From NCBI GenBank assembly GCA_036270095.1, contig DATBDE010000017.1:1-64000 (forward strand): DNA of 64,000 nucleotides, read 5' to 3'. Position 1 is the stretch's first letter. Each line of letters begins with the position of its first letter. Position numbers and translations under genes: made by a program. This document shows, in pieces, positions 7,987-16,583 of this stretch. The stretch comes from DATBDE01 sp036270095 (GTDB lineage Bacteria > Actinomycetota > Thermoleophilia > Solirubrobacterales > Solirubrobacteraceae). The notes under the pieces are model-generated. The model ran no database searches. It was not told the DNA's origin and saw only the letters and a list, made by a program, of their open reading frames with translations.

Positions 7987-8526
7987 ATGACCACCGACCC
8001 CGGCCCGCACCTGTTCTGGATCACCAGCCGCGCTGCCGGCACCGTCGCGCTGGTCACGGCGAGCGTCGCCGTCGCCCTCGGCCTGCTCATGAGCACGCGC
8101 TGGCTGAAGGGCCGCGGCCCCGACCTGCGCGTCGCACACGAGGTCCTGTCGCTGACGACGCTGGTGGCGATCGCCGTGCACGGGGTCGTCCTCCTCGGCG
8201 ACGCCTTCATGCACCCGAGCCTGGCCGATGTGACCATCCCGTTCGTCAGCGGCTACAAGACGGTGTGGACCACGCTCGGCATCGTCAGCGGCTGGGCGCT
8301 GGCTTTCCTCGGGCTCTCCTACTACGCGCGGAAGCGCATCGGCGCCCGGCGCTGGCGCGCGCTGCACCGCTTCACGGCGCTGGCCTGGGTGCTCGGCGTC
8401 GCGCACTCGCTGGGCGAGGGCACCGACGCGGGCCAAGTCTGGTTCCTGGCCATGACCGCGGTCGTCGCGGTGCCCGCGGCGCTGCTGCTGGTCGGCCGCC
8501 TCACCGCGGCGCCCCGGCCCGCCTAG
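7987..8526 (+). CDS. Ferric-reductase-like heme b membrane protein
   Basis: A 179-residue protein with five hydrophobic helices and two pairs of His residues in neighbouring helices (HEVLSLTTLVAIAVHGVV and LHRFTALAWVLGVAHSLG), the bis-His heme arrangement of the ferric reductase-like transmembrane domain (MsrQ/YedZ/FRD). There is no FAD or NAD(P)H domain, so it would be a quinol- or flavoprotein-linked membrane electron conduit. Its divergent partner is ApbE, which installs covalent FMN on such systems. ATG 7987 is chosen as the only start before the first helix. Confidence 0.78.
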   Translation: MTTDPGPHLFWITSRAAGTVALVTASVAVALGLLMSTRWLKGRGPDLRVAHEVLSLTTLVAIAVHGVVLLGDAFMHPSLADVTIPFVSGYKTVWTTLGIVSGWALAFLGLSYYARKRIGARRWRALHRFTALAWVLGVAHSLGEGTDAGQVWFLAMTAVVAVPAALLLVGRLTAAPRPA

Positions 8527-8540
8527 GCTGCGCGGCCGCC

Positions 8541-8546
8541 TAGCCT
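8541..8546 (+). promoter_or_regulatory. Leaderless-type -10 (TAGCCT) for the DCC gene
   Basis: TAGCCT is followed after six bases (gggcgc) by the first codon of the conserved DCC frame. The same spacing is seen ahead of several other genes in the window, so transcription would start at or within a base or two of the first codon. Confidence 0.45.
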
Positions 8547-8552
8547 GGGCGC

Positions 8553-8924
8553 ATCGCGACCGTTCTCTACGACGACGACTGCGGGTTCTGTGTGTGGACG
8601 ATGGGCAAGCTGCTCGCACTCGACCGCGACCGCGCGCTGCGCCCGCTGGCCCTCCAGGACCCGGCCGCCGGGCCGCTGCTCGGCGCCATGGACGAGCTCA
8701 CGCGCATGGGCTCGTGGCACTTCGTCGACGACGACGGCCGCGTGACCTCGGGCGGCCGCGCGTTCGGGCCGCTGCTCGCGCACCTGCCCGCGGGCCGAGC
8801 GCTGGCCCGCCTGGCCGACCGCGGTTACGACGCCGTCGCCGGCCGCCGCTCGCTGTGGGGCCGCCTCATCTCCGGCCCGGCCAAGCAACGCGCGCGCGAC
8901 CGCATCGCCGAGCGACAGCGCTAG
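8553..8924 (+). CDS. DCC family thiol-disulfide oxidoreductase-like protein, non-canonical start
   Basis: The frame reads IATVLYDDDCGFCVWTMGKLLALDRD..., with the DxxCGFC motif that names the DCC (DUF393) family, then LRPLALQDP, GSWHFVDDDGRV, GRAFGPLL and a C-terminal basic tail; 124 residues in total. The fold is thioredoxin-like and the CxxC is presumed redox-active. No ATG, GTG or TTG lies between the in-frame stop TAG at 8541 and the motif; the first codon after the -10 box is ATC at 8553, exactly where leaderless starts fall elsewhere here. Either an AUC start is used or an ATG has been lost by mutation or sequencing error. The GTG at 8592 would delete the CGFC motif. Confidence 0.7.
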   Translation: MATVLYDDDCGFCVWTMGKLLALDRDRALRPLALQDPAAGPLLGAMDELTRMGSWHFVDDDGRVTSGGRAFGPLLAHLPAGRALARLADRGYDAVAGRRSLWGRLISGPAKQRARDRIAERQR

Positions 8925-8927
8925 CGT
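8922..8927 (+). promoter_or_regulatory. Leaderless-type -10 (TAGCGT) for the VOC gene
   Basis: TAGCGT overlaps the stop codon of the DCC gene and is followed by gaccggg and GTG at 8935, a spacing of seven. No Shine-Dalgarno is present, which favours a leaderless start at 8935 over the GTG at 8926 that lies inside the -10 box. Confidence 0.5.
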
Positions 8928-8934
8928 GACCGGG

Positions 8935-9759
8935 GTGCAAGAGCGCGAAGGCTTCCCGCCCGGCGTGCCCTGCTGGGTCGACACCCAACAACCCGACCGC
9001 GACGCAGCGCTGCGCTTCTACGGCGCCGTCTTCGGCTGGTCGTTCGAGAACCACCTGCAGCGCGGCGACCGCGCCTACGACCTCGCGACGCTGGACGGCC
9101 ACGTGGTGGCGGCGATCGGCTCGGGACCGAGCGACACGACCGCGACGTGGACCACGTACATCGGCGTCGACGACGTCGAGGCGGCGGTCGCGAGCGTCGA
9201 GGCGGCGGGCGGCACCGTCGTCGCCCCGCCGTTGCGCGCCGGCAACGCCGGCCGCCTCGCCCTGGTGACCGACCCGACCGGGGCGAACCTCGCGCTCTGG
9301 GAGCCCGGGCGCCGCAAGGGCGTCGAGCTCGTCAACGAGCCCGGGTCGTGGAACTGGAGCCTGCTCTCCACGCCCGACCCCGTGGGCGCCGCCGCCTTCT
9401 ACGCCGAGGTCTTCGGCTGGGAGACCGGCCTCGACGCGCCGGGGCCGAAGCTCGTGCGCCTACCTGGCTACGGCGACTTCCTGGAGCAGTTCGACCCCGA
9501 GCTGCGCGCGCGCCACGCGGCTGGCGGCGTGCCCGAGGGCTTCTCGGACGCTGTCGCGTGGATCCTGCCCTCGCGCGGCGCCGCGTTCTGGGCCGTGACC
9601 TTCTCCGTGGCCGACGCCGACGCCGCCGCGCAGGCGGCCGAGCAGGAGGGCGGGCGCGTGGTCAGCGGGCCCACCGACACCGAGTGGACCCGCGAGGTCG
9701 TGCTGGCCGACCCCGCGGGTGCGACGTTCACGGCGAGCGCGTTCCGCCCGCCGAGCTGA
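8935..9759 (+). CDS. Two-domain VOC (glyoxalase/bleomycin-resistance fold) protein
   Basis: A 274-residue protein of two tandem VOC domains. Domain 1 begins PGVPCWVDTQQPDRDAALRFYGAVFGWSFE and ends VTDPTGANLALWEP; domain 2 begins NEPGSWNWSLLSTPDPVGAAAFYAEVFGWE and ends VLADPAGATFTASAF. This layout matches the actinobacterial CFP30B-like glyoxalase family, whose substrates are mostly unknown. Metal ligands are not clearly conserved. The start at GTG 8935 is set by the -10 box. It converges on the DUF6325 gene. Confidence 0.82.
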   Translation: MQEREGFPPGVPCWVDTQQPDRDAALRFYGAVFGWSFENHLQRGDRAYDLATLDGHVVAAIGSGPSDTTATWTTYIGVDDVEAAVASVEAAGGTVVAPPLRAGNAGRLALVTDPTGANLALWEPGRRKGVELVNEPGSWNWSLLSTPDPVGAAAFYAEVFGWETGLDAPGPKLVRLPGYGDFLEQFDPELRARHAAGGVPEGFSDAVAWILPSRGAAFWAVTFSVADADAAAQAAEQEGGRVVSGPTDTEWTREVVLADPAGATFTASAFRPPS

Positions 9760-9765
9760 GCTCGG
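9751..9765. terminator. Hairpin between convergent VOC and DUF6325 genes
   Basis: CCGAGC-TGA-GCTCGG forms a 6-bp GC-rich stem with the VOC stop codon in the loop, sitting exactly between two convergent genes. There is no T-run on either side, so it is at best a weak or Rho-assisted bidirectional terminator. Confidence 0.3.
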
Positions 9766-9766
9766 G

Positions 9767-10216
9767 CTAGGCCGGGTCGGCCAGGCCGATGGCGACGAGG
9801 TCGAGCGGGTGGATCCAGGCCTCGGCGAGCAGCTCGCCGCCGCGGTTCTGCAGCGCGTCGCGCAGGCCGATGGCCCAGCGATGCTCGAGCAGCGCGATGG
9901 CCACGGTCTTCCCGGGCGGGATCGCGTCGGCGACGTACCACATGTCCTCGTTCTCGCCGCCGGACGCGTCGGGGCCCTCGCCGGTCGAGCCGTCGTGCAG
10001 GCCGGTCAGCACGGCGACCTTGGCCCCGCCGTCGGGCGTGGCCTCGACGTTGAGCGCCTCCATCTGACCGTCCTCGTGGTGGCGCACGACCATGAGATCG
10101 ACGAGGCGGACGATGTCCTGCTCGACGAGCGCCTGCAGCTGGGCGAGCACCTCGCCGGTGGGCTCACCGGGGCCCATGTCGGCCACGAGAATCTGGACCG
10201 GACCGAGCTCCGCCAT
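9767..10216 (-). CDS. DUF6325-type protein
   Basis: A 149-residue protein: LGPVQILVADMGPGEPTGEVLAQLQALVEQDIVRLVDLMVVRHHEDG ... GKTVAIALLEHRWAIGLRDALQNRGGELLAEAWI. This is the DUF1269/DUF6325-like pattern seen in actinobacteria next to SHOCT proteins: an alpha/beta fold with an acidic middle. No catalytic residues are evident; a stress-related or membrane-associated regulatory role is often proposed but unproven. ATG 10216 is preceded by GGGAGGTGGGTG, a good Shine-Dalgarno, and overlaps the stop of the upstream SHOCT gene (TGATG), so the two are coupled. Confidence 0.75.
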   Translation of the reverse strand: MAELGPVQILVADMGPGEPTGEVLAQLQALVEQDIVRLVDLMVVRHHEDGQMEALNVEATPDGGAKVAVLTGLHDGSTGEGPDASGGENEDMWYVADAIPPGKTVAIALLEHRWAIGLRDALQNRGGELLAEAWIHPLDLVAIGLADPA

Positions 10217-10545
10217 CACCCACCTCCCAGCAGTCGGGACTTGGCAGCCTCGAACTCCTGGTCGCTGAGCGCGCCGGAGGCCTTCATGTCGGTCAGCTCC
10301 TTGAGCTGGTCGACGATCGAGCCGCCGCCGGCAGCGGGCGCCGCAGCGGGCGCGGCCGGAGCGGCCGCGGTCGGCGGCGCAGCGGGCGCGGCCTGCTGCT
10401 GCTCGAGCGAGCTGATGCGCTCGTCCTGGGACTGCTCGGCCTCCGCTTCCGCGTCCTGCGAGCGGGCGCGATGCTTGCCGACCATGTAGGCGCCGCCGCC
10501 GACCATGGCGGCGCGCATGAGGGGACGTCTTCTGGCTCGGAACAT
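10216..10545 (-). CDS. SHOCT domain protein
   Basis: A 109-residue protein. The N-terminus is basic with a short hydrophobic patch (MRAAMVGGGAYMVGKHRA), then a Gln/Glu-rich likely coiled coil (AEAEAEQSQDERISSLEQQQ), an Ala/Pro linker (about 52-75), and a C-terminal SHOCT module (IVDQLKELTDMKASGALSDQEFEAAKSRLL). SHOCT modules are short oligomerisation or targeting helices. It is the first gene of a two-gene unit with the DUF6325 protein, a recurrent pairing. Confidence 0.8.
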   Translation of the reverse strand: MFRARRRPLMRAAMVGGGAYMVGKHRARSQDAEAEAEQSQDERISSLEQQQAAPAAPPTAAAPAAPAAAPAAGGGSIVDQLKELTDMKASGALSDQEFEAAKSRLLGGG

Positions 10546-10566
10546 GCCGCGATCATTTCAGACACC

Positions 10567-11400
10567 GTGACCCTGCTGGCATTTCCCAACGTGTCCGACG
10601 CGCGCAACCCGGCGACGCGCGATGCACTCGAAAATGCCTGGTCGCCCGCACGGCTGCTCGACCTCCACGCCGACGCCGAGCACAACCGCACAGCCATCAC
10701 GCTGGCCGGCGCGCCGGGCACGCTGGCGGCCGCGCTCGTGCACGGCGCGCGCGAGGTCGTCGCGCGCGTGGACATCCGCGATCACACCGGCGCGCACCCG
10801 TTCGTGGGGGCGCTCGACGTCGCGCCGGTGGTGTGGGTCGACGCCGCCCACGAGGGCGCGGCGTGTGCCGAGGCGCTGGTGGCCGCGGACGAGCTCGGGC
10901 GCACGCTCGACCTGCCGGTCTTCCTGTACGGCGAGCTGGCCGGCGGACGTACCCGAGCCGAGCTGCGCCGGGGCGGGCCGCAGGAGCTCGCGCGGCGCAT
11001 GGCCGCGGGAGAGCTGCGCCCCGATTTCGGCCCGCCCCGCCTGCACCCGACCGCCGGCGCCACCCTCGTCGCTGCCCGCCCGCCGTTGGTCGCGTTCAAC
11101 CTGTGGCTCGCCGAGACGGCGACGCTCGACCAGGCCCGCGCCACCGCGGCGGCGCTGCGCGAGCAGCTGCCGGGCGTGCGCGTCCTCGGCCTGCAGCTCG
11201 GCGAGCGCCTCCAGGTCTCGATGAACGTCGAGCGCCCCGACCTCGTGAGCCTGGCCGAGCTGACCGCTGCCGTGCGTGCGCGCGTGCCGGTGACCGGGGC
11301 CGAGCTCGTGGGCCTGGCGCCGCGCGCCGCGCTGGAGGGCTTCCCCGCCGACGTGCCGCTCGAAGGCGCTGGGCGCAGCCTCGAGGATGCGCTGCGGTGA
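10567..11400 (+). CDS. Glutamate formimidoyltransferase-type (FTCD N-domain) protein
   Basis: A 277-residue protein matching the formiminotransferase fold of FTCD: VTLLAFPNVSDARN at the N-terminus, then DLHADAEHNRTAITLAG, HTGAHPFVGALDVAPVVWVD, LPVFLYGELAGG, and the second-subdomain opening TAGATLVAARPPLVAFNLWLAE. In histidine degradation the enzyme moves the formimino group of N-formimino-glutamate to tetrahydrofolate. There is no cyclodeaminase domain and no other hut gene nearby, so the in vivo substrate is uncertain. The frame is open further upstream, but GTG 10567 is where family similarity begins and is placed opposite the SHOCT gene start. Confidence 0.75.
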   Translation: MTLLAFPNVSDARNPATRDALENAWSPARLLDLHADAEHNRTAITLAGAPGTLAAALVHGAREVVARVDIRDHTGAHPFVGALDVAPVVWVDAAHEGAACAEALVAADELGRTLDLPVFLYGELAGGRTRAELRRGGPQELARRMAAGELRPDFGPPRLHPTAGATLVAARPPLVAFNLWLAETATLDQARATAAALREQLPGVRVLGLQLGERLQVSMNVERPDLVSLAELTAAVRARVPVTGAELVGLAPRAALEGFPADVPLEGAGRSLEDALR

Positions 11401-11595
11401 CGTCGGGCCCTCCGTACACCGTGGCCGCCGGCGGGGGTCATCGCGGGCGCGCTGCTGCTCGCCTTGCTCATGGACTGCCTCGGCACGTCCGAGGGCCGCG
11501 CGGTGGCGGCGGGGGCGACGGCGGTCTACGGCGCCTACCGGCTCAGCCGGCCCGCACCCGCACTCACGGCGTGCAGCGACGCACTACCCTCCTAG
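11396..11595 (+). pseudogene. Small membrane-protein gene with apparent +1 frameshift
   Basis: A GTG at 11396 overlaps the stop of the formiminotransferase gene as GTGA and reads VTSGPPYTVAAGG. After the five-G run at 11433-11437 the sensible frame shifts and continues VIAGALLLALLMDCLGTSEGRAVAAGATAVYGAYRLSRPAPALTACSDALPS to TAG at 11593. Removing one G joins them into a 65-residue one-helix protein with normal codon bias. The shift is either a homopolymer sequencing error or a real inactivating indel. No family is recognised. Confidence 0.4.
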
Positions 11596-11602
11596 TTCCC
11601 TC

Positions 11603-11980
11603 ATGGCCCAGACCAAGCGCAAGCGGCGATCCAAGCACCGCGGCAACGCGGCGGGCACCGTCGAGTCGCGCGGCCGCACCGGGCGCAAGCCGACTGGCGC
11701 CGAGAAGAAGAGCGGTGGCGGGAGCACCAAGGCCGGCGGTCAGAGCTCGGCCGAGCGGCGCGCGGACCGGCTCAGCCGGCCGCCGACGTGGCGCTCGGCG
11801 ATCAACCGGGCCATGATCGCCGCGGTCATCCTCGTGCTGCTCTCGATCTTCGCCTTCAAGCAGAAGCCGGCGGCTGCGTTCGGCTTCGCCGCCTTCGCGC
11901 TGATCGTCTACATCCCGATGGGCTACTACCTCGACCGCTTCCTCTATCGCCGGCGCATGCGGTCCCAGGGCAAGAGCTAG
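11603..11980 (+). CDS. Small basic membrane protein, function unknown
   Basis: A 125-residue protein. The first 60 residues are very basic and low-complexity (MAQTKRKRRSKHRGNAAG ...), followed by two membrane helices (AMIAAVILVLLSIFAFKQ and FGFAAFALIVYIPMGYYLDRFLY) and a basic tail. A cytosolic nucleic-acid- or lipid-head-group-binding tail on a two-helix anchor is suggested, but I do not recognise a characterised family. TACCCT at 11585-11590 is a plausible -10, giving a leader of only a few bases. The stop codon abuts the ATG of the MBL hydrolase, so they are probably cotranscribed. Confidence 0.7.
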   Translation: MAQTKRKRRSKHRGNAAGTVESRGRTGRKPTGAEKKSGGGSTKAGGQSSAERRADRLSRPPTWRSAINRAMIAAVILVLLSIFAFKQKPAAAFGFAAFALIVYIPMGYYLDRFLYRRRMRSQGKS

Positions 11981-12622
11981 ATGGACGTGCGCATGTTCAC
12001 CGTCGGGCCGGTGCAGGAGAACTGCTTCGTGGCCCGCCGCGACGGCGCGGATCGCGCGCTGATCGTCGACCCCGGCGACGAGGCCGACCGCATCCTCGCG
12101 GCGGTCGACGAGCTCGGCGTCGGCGTGGACGCGATCCTGCTCACCCACACGCACTTCGACCACGTCGGCGCCGTTGCGCCCGTGGCCCGCGCCACGGGCG
12201 CGCCCGTGTACTGCCCCGAGCTCGAGACCTTCGTGCTGGCCGACATCAACCGCTTCGTGCCCTTTGCGGGCTTCGGCCCGTTCGAGGACTACGACGCCGA
12301 CGAGACCGTCGCCGGCGGCGAGCGCCTGCAGCTCGCGGGCATCGACATCGAGGTCCTGCACACGCCGGGCCACTCGCCCGGCCACGTGACCTACGCGATC
12401 GAGGAGGAGGGCGCCCTGTTCAGCGGCGACGTGCTCTTCCAGGGTTCGGTCGGGCGCGTGGACCTGCCCGGCGGCGACTGGGACACGCTGCTCGCCTCGC
12501 TCGGCACGCTCGTGGACCGCTTCGACGAGGAGACCACGGTCTACCCGGGGCACATGGGGATCACCACGCTCGGCCGCGAGCGCGCCACGAACCCCTTCCT
12601 GCGCGAGCTCGCCGGGTCTTGA
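11981..12622 (+). CDS. MBL-fold metallo-hydrolase (glyoxalase II-like)
   Basis: A 213-residue metallo-beta-lactamase-fold protein with the full dinuclear metal set: THTHFDHVG (HxHxDH), HTPGHSPGHV (third His), ALFSGDVLF (bridging Asp) and VYPGHMG (last His). The opening FTVGPVQENCFVARR is typical of the glyoxalase II-like branch found beside hisS in many bacteria. It would hydrolyse thioesters or related substrates in the cytosol; the exact substrate is unknown. ATG follows directly after the preceding TAG, and its own stop overlaps the TTG start of hisS (TTGA). Confidence 0.87.
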   Translation: MDVRMFTVGPVQENCFVARRDGADRALIVDPGDEADRILAAVDELGVGVDAILLTHTHFDHVGAVAPVARATGAPVYCPELETFVLADINRFVPFAGFGPFEDYDADETVAGGERLQLAGIDIEVLHTPGHSPGHVTYAIEEEGALFSGDVLFQGSVGRVDLPGGDWDTLLASLGTLVDRFDEETTVYPGHMGITTLGRERATNPFLRELAGS

Positions 12623-13862
12623 GCGAGCGCATCCAGGCCCCTCGCGGCACCTTCGACGTGCTGCCGCAGGAGGAGGCCGCGCGCGACGGACTGGCACGCG
12701 CGGCGCAGCGCATCCTCGGCGCCGCCGGCTATCAGCGGCTGGAGACGCCGATCTTCGAGGCCACCGAGCTGTTCGCCCGCGGGGTGGGCGAGGCCACCGA
12801 CATCGTGCGCAAGGAGATGTACACGTTCGACGACGGCGGCGGGCGGTCGGTGACGCTGCGGCCCGAGGGCACGGCGCCGGTGTGCCGGGCCTACGTCGAG
12901 CACGGGATGCACAAGCTCGCGCAGCCGGTCAAGCTCTGGTACCTCGGCCCGTTCTTCCGCCGCGAGGCGCCGCAGAAGGGCCGCTACCGCCAGTTCTTCC
13001 AGGTCGGGGCCGAGGCGCTCGGCTCCGAGGACCCGGCCGTCGACGCCGAGATCATCCTGCTGGTCGCCGAGCTGTTCGAGGCGCTGCGGATCCACACGCG
13101 GCTGCGGCTGTCGAGCCTGGGCAGCCCGGAGGCGCGCGCCGACTACCGCGAGCAGCTCGTCGCCTTCCTGCGCGCGCACTCCGACGCGCTGAGCGCGGAC
13201 GTGCGCGAGCGCATCGAGCTCAACCCGCTGCGCGCGTTCGACGCCAAGGACCGGGGGACGCAGGCGGTCATGGCCGAGGCGCCGCGGCTGTTCGGCGCCA
13301 TCACGCCCGAGGACCGCGAGCACTTCGACACCGTCACCGCGATGCTCGACGACGCCGGCCTGACCTGGGAGCGAGACGAGACGCTCGTGCGCGGCCTGGA
13401 CTACTACACGCGCACGGTGTTCGAGTTCGAGTCCCCCGACCTGGGCGCGCAGAGCGGCGTGGGCGGCGGCGGGCGCTACGACGGGCTGGTGGAGGCGCTC
13501 GGCGGCCCGGCGACGCCGGGCGTCGGCTTCGCGGCCGGGATCGAGCGCATGCTGCTCGCCGCGGCCCAGCAGCCGGACGCGCCGCCGGACGTGGACCTCT
13601 ACGTCGCCCTGGCCAAGCCGCAGTACGCGCGCGAGGGCATGCGCATCGCCACCGAGGTGCGCCAGGCGGGCCTGAACGCCCAGGTCGAACTGGCGGGGCG
13701 CTCGCTCAAGGGCCAGCTCAAGCACGCGGACCGGCTGCATGCTCGCTACGTTGCGATTCTCGGCGACGAGGGAGCGCAGCTGAAGGACATGGACAGCGGC
13801 GAGCAGCACGAGATGGAGACCGGCGCGGTGCCGGCTGCCGTGCTGCGCGGCGAGCGGCCGGT

Positions 13863-13866
<4 letters not shown>
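12619..13866 (+). CDS. hisS: Histidyl-tRNA synthetase
   Basis: A 415-residue class II synthetase. Motif 1 region GYQRLETPIFEATELF; GVGEATDIVRKEMYTF; motif 2 RPEGTAPVCRAYVEH with GPFFRREAPQKGRYRQFFQVGAEALG; the His-specific loops LVRGLDYYTRTVFEF and GGGGRYDGLVEALGG; motif 3 GVGFAAGIERMLLA; and a C-terminal anticodon-binding domain from about residue 325. It charges tRNA-His. The start is TTG 12619, chosen because the conserved ERIQAPRGTFDVLP follows at once and it overlaps the MBL stop by 4 bp. Its own stop overlaps aspS in the same TTGA manner. Confidence 0.95.
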
Positions 13867-15642
<1,776 letters not shown>

Positions 15643-15656
<14 letters not shown>

Positions 15657-16503
15657 GCGGCTCGGTCCCGACGGCGGCGAGCACCGGCGCGCCCGCCCGC
15701 TTGACCGCGCGGTGGAACACGTCGGCCGCGAACGGCAGCGCCACCTCGCCGCTGATGTCGAGCGCGAGCAGGCCCCCCTCGCCGCCGAGCGCGACGACGT
15801 CGTCGAGCACCGCCTCGGCGGCTCGGTCGAGCGCCTCGCCGGCGCGTAGCCGGGCGGCCACGTCGTGCCCGGCGACGGCGCGGATGATGGCCTCGCCGTG
15901 GCCGGTGGCCGAAATCGCGCAGCGCGGGTCGGCGTAGGTGCCGGCCCCGACCAGCGGCGTGTCGCCGACGCGGCCCGGCGCCTGGTCGCGGGTGCCGCCG
16001 GTGGAGGTCGCGGCGGCGAGGTTGCCGTCGTAGTCGAGGGCGACCGCGCCGACGGTGCCGAGCGGCGGCGCCGGCTTCTCGACCACGTGGTGGGCCGGGT
16101 CGACCATGGCGGCGCCCGCCTGCTGCGCGATCGCCTCCGCGCCGGCCCCGACCATCAGCACGTGCTCGGAGTGCTCGAGCACGGCGCGGGCGGCCTGCAC
16201 CGGGTGGCGCACGCGGGCCACGGCGGCCACGGCGCCGGCGCGACGGGTGGCGCCGTCCATGACGGCGGCGTCGAGCTCGGGCTCGCCGCGGGCGTTGAGC
16301 ACGGCGCCGCGTCCGGCGTTGTAGCGCGGGCAGTCCTCGAGCGACACCACCGCGGCCTGGGCGGCGTCCAGCGCGCTGCCGCCGCGGTCGAGCACGGCCC
16401 AGCCGGCGTCCACCGCCTGCGCGAGGTCGGCGCGCGAGCCGTCGGCGTCGACGGGCCGGTCGCGCGGGCGCCGTCCGGCGCCCCCATGGACAGCGATGAC
16501 CAT
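15643..16503 (-). CDS. Isoaspartyl peptidase / type III L-asparaginase (Ntn hydrolase)
   Basis: A 286-residue Ntn hydrolase precursor. HGGAG at residues 6-10, YNAGRGAVLN at 61-70, and the autocleavage site PPLGTVGAVALD with the catalytic Thr at 150 are all present, followed by GGTRDQAPGRVGDTPLVGAGTYAD and ISATGHGEAIIR. The family matures by self-cleavage before Thr and hydrolyses asparagine and isoaspartyl dipeptides. It converges on aspS and diverges from mnmA; a 58-bp hairpin repeat starts 2 bp upstream of its ATG. Confidence 0.88.
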
Positions 16504-16505
16504 CG

Positions 16506-16563
16506 GGGGTCAAGTCTTTCATTGCCGTACCGGTCGTCGTGTGGCAAAGAAAGACTTGACCCC
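16506..16563. repeat. REP-like inverted repeat between asparaginase and mnmA
   Basis: GGGGTCAAGTCTTTC at 16506-16520 is perfectly complementary to GAAAGACTTGACCCC at 16549-16563. After one mismatch the stem continues five more pairs (TTGCC/GGCAA), leaving a 16-nt loop. It lies between divergent promoters, lacks a T-run and is therefore not a normal terminator. The GGGGTC...TTCATTGCC outline resembles the two copies inside mltG (21610-21714) and looks like a mobile REP-type element. No REP-associated transposase is present in the window. Confidence 0.6.
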
Positions 16564-16570
16564 GGGGGGC

Positions 16571-16576
16571 TAGCCT
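16571..16576 (+). promoter_or_regulatory. Leaderless-type -10 (TAGCCT) for mnmA
   Basis: TAGCCT, then gcggcgc, then GTG 16584: seven bases between hexamer and start, with no Shine-Dalgarno. This fixes the start upstream of the IscU-like domain. Confidence 0.55.
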
Positions 16577-16583
16577 GCGGCGC

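Noticed and set aside
8592..8924. GTG 8592 as start of the DCC protein
   Set aside because: It would remove the CGFC motif that defines the family.
16506..16563. Long hairpin as an intrinsic terminator
   Set aside because: It lies between divergent genes and has no T-run.
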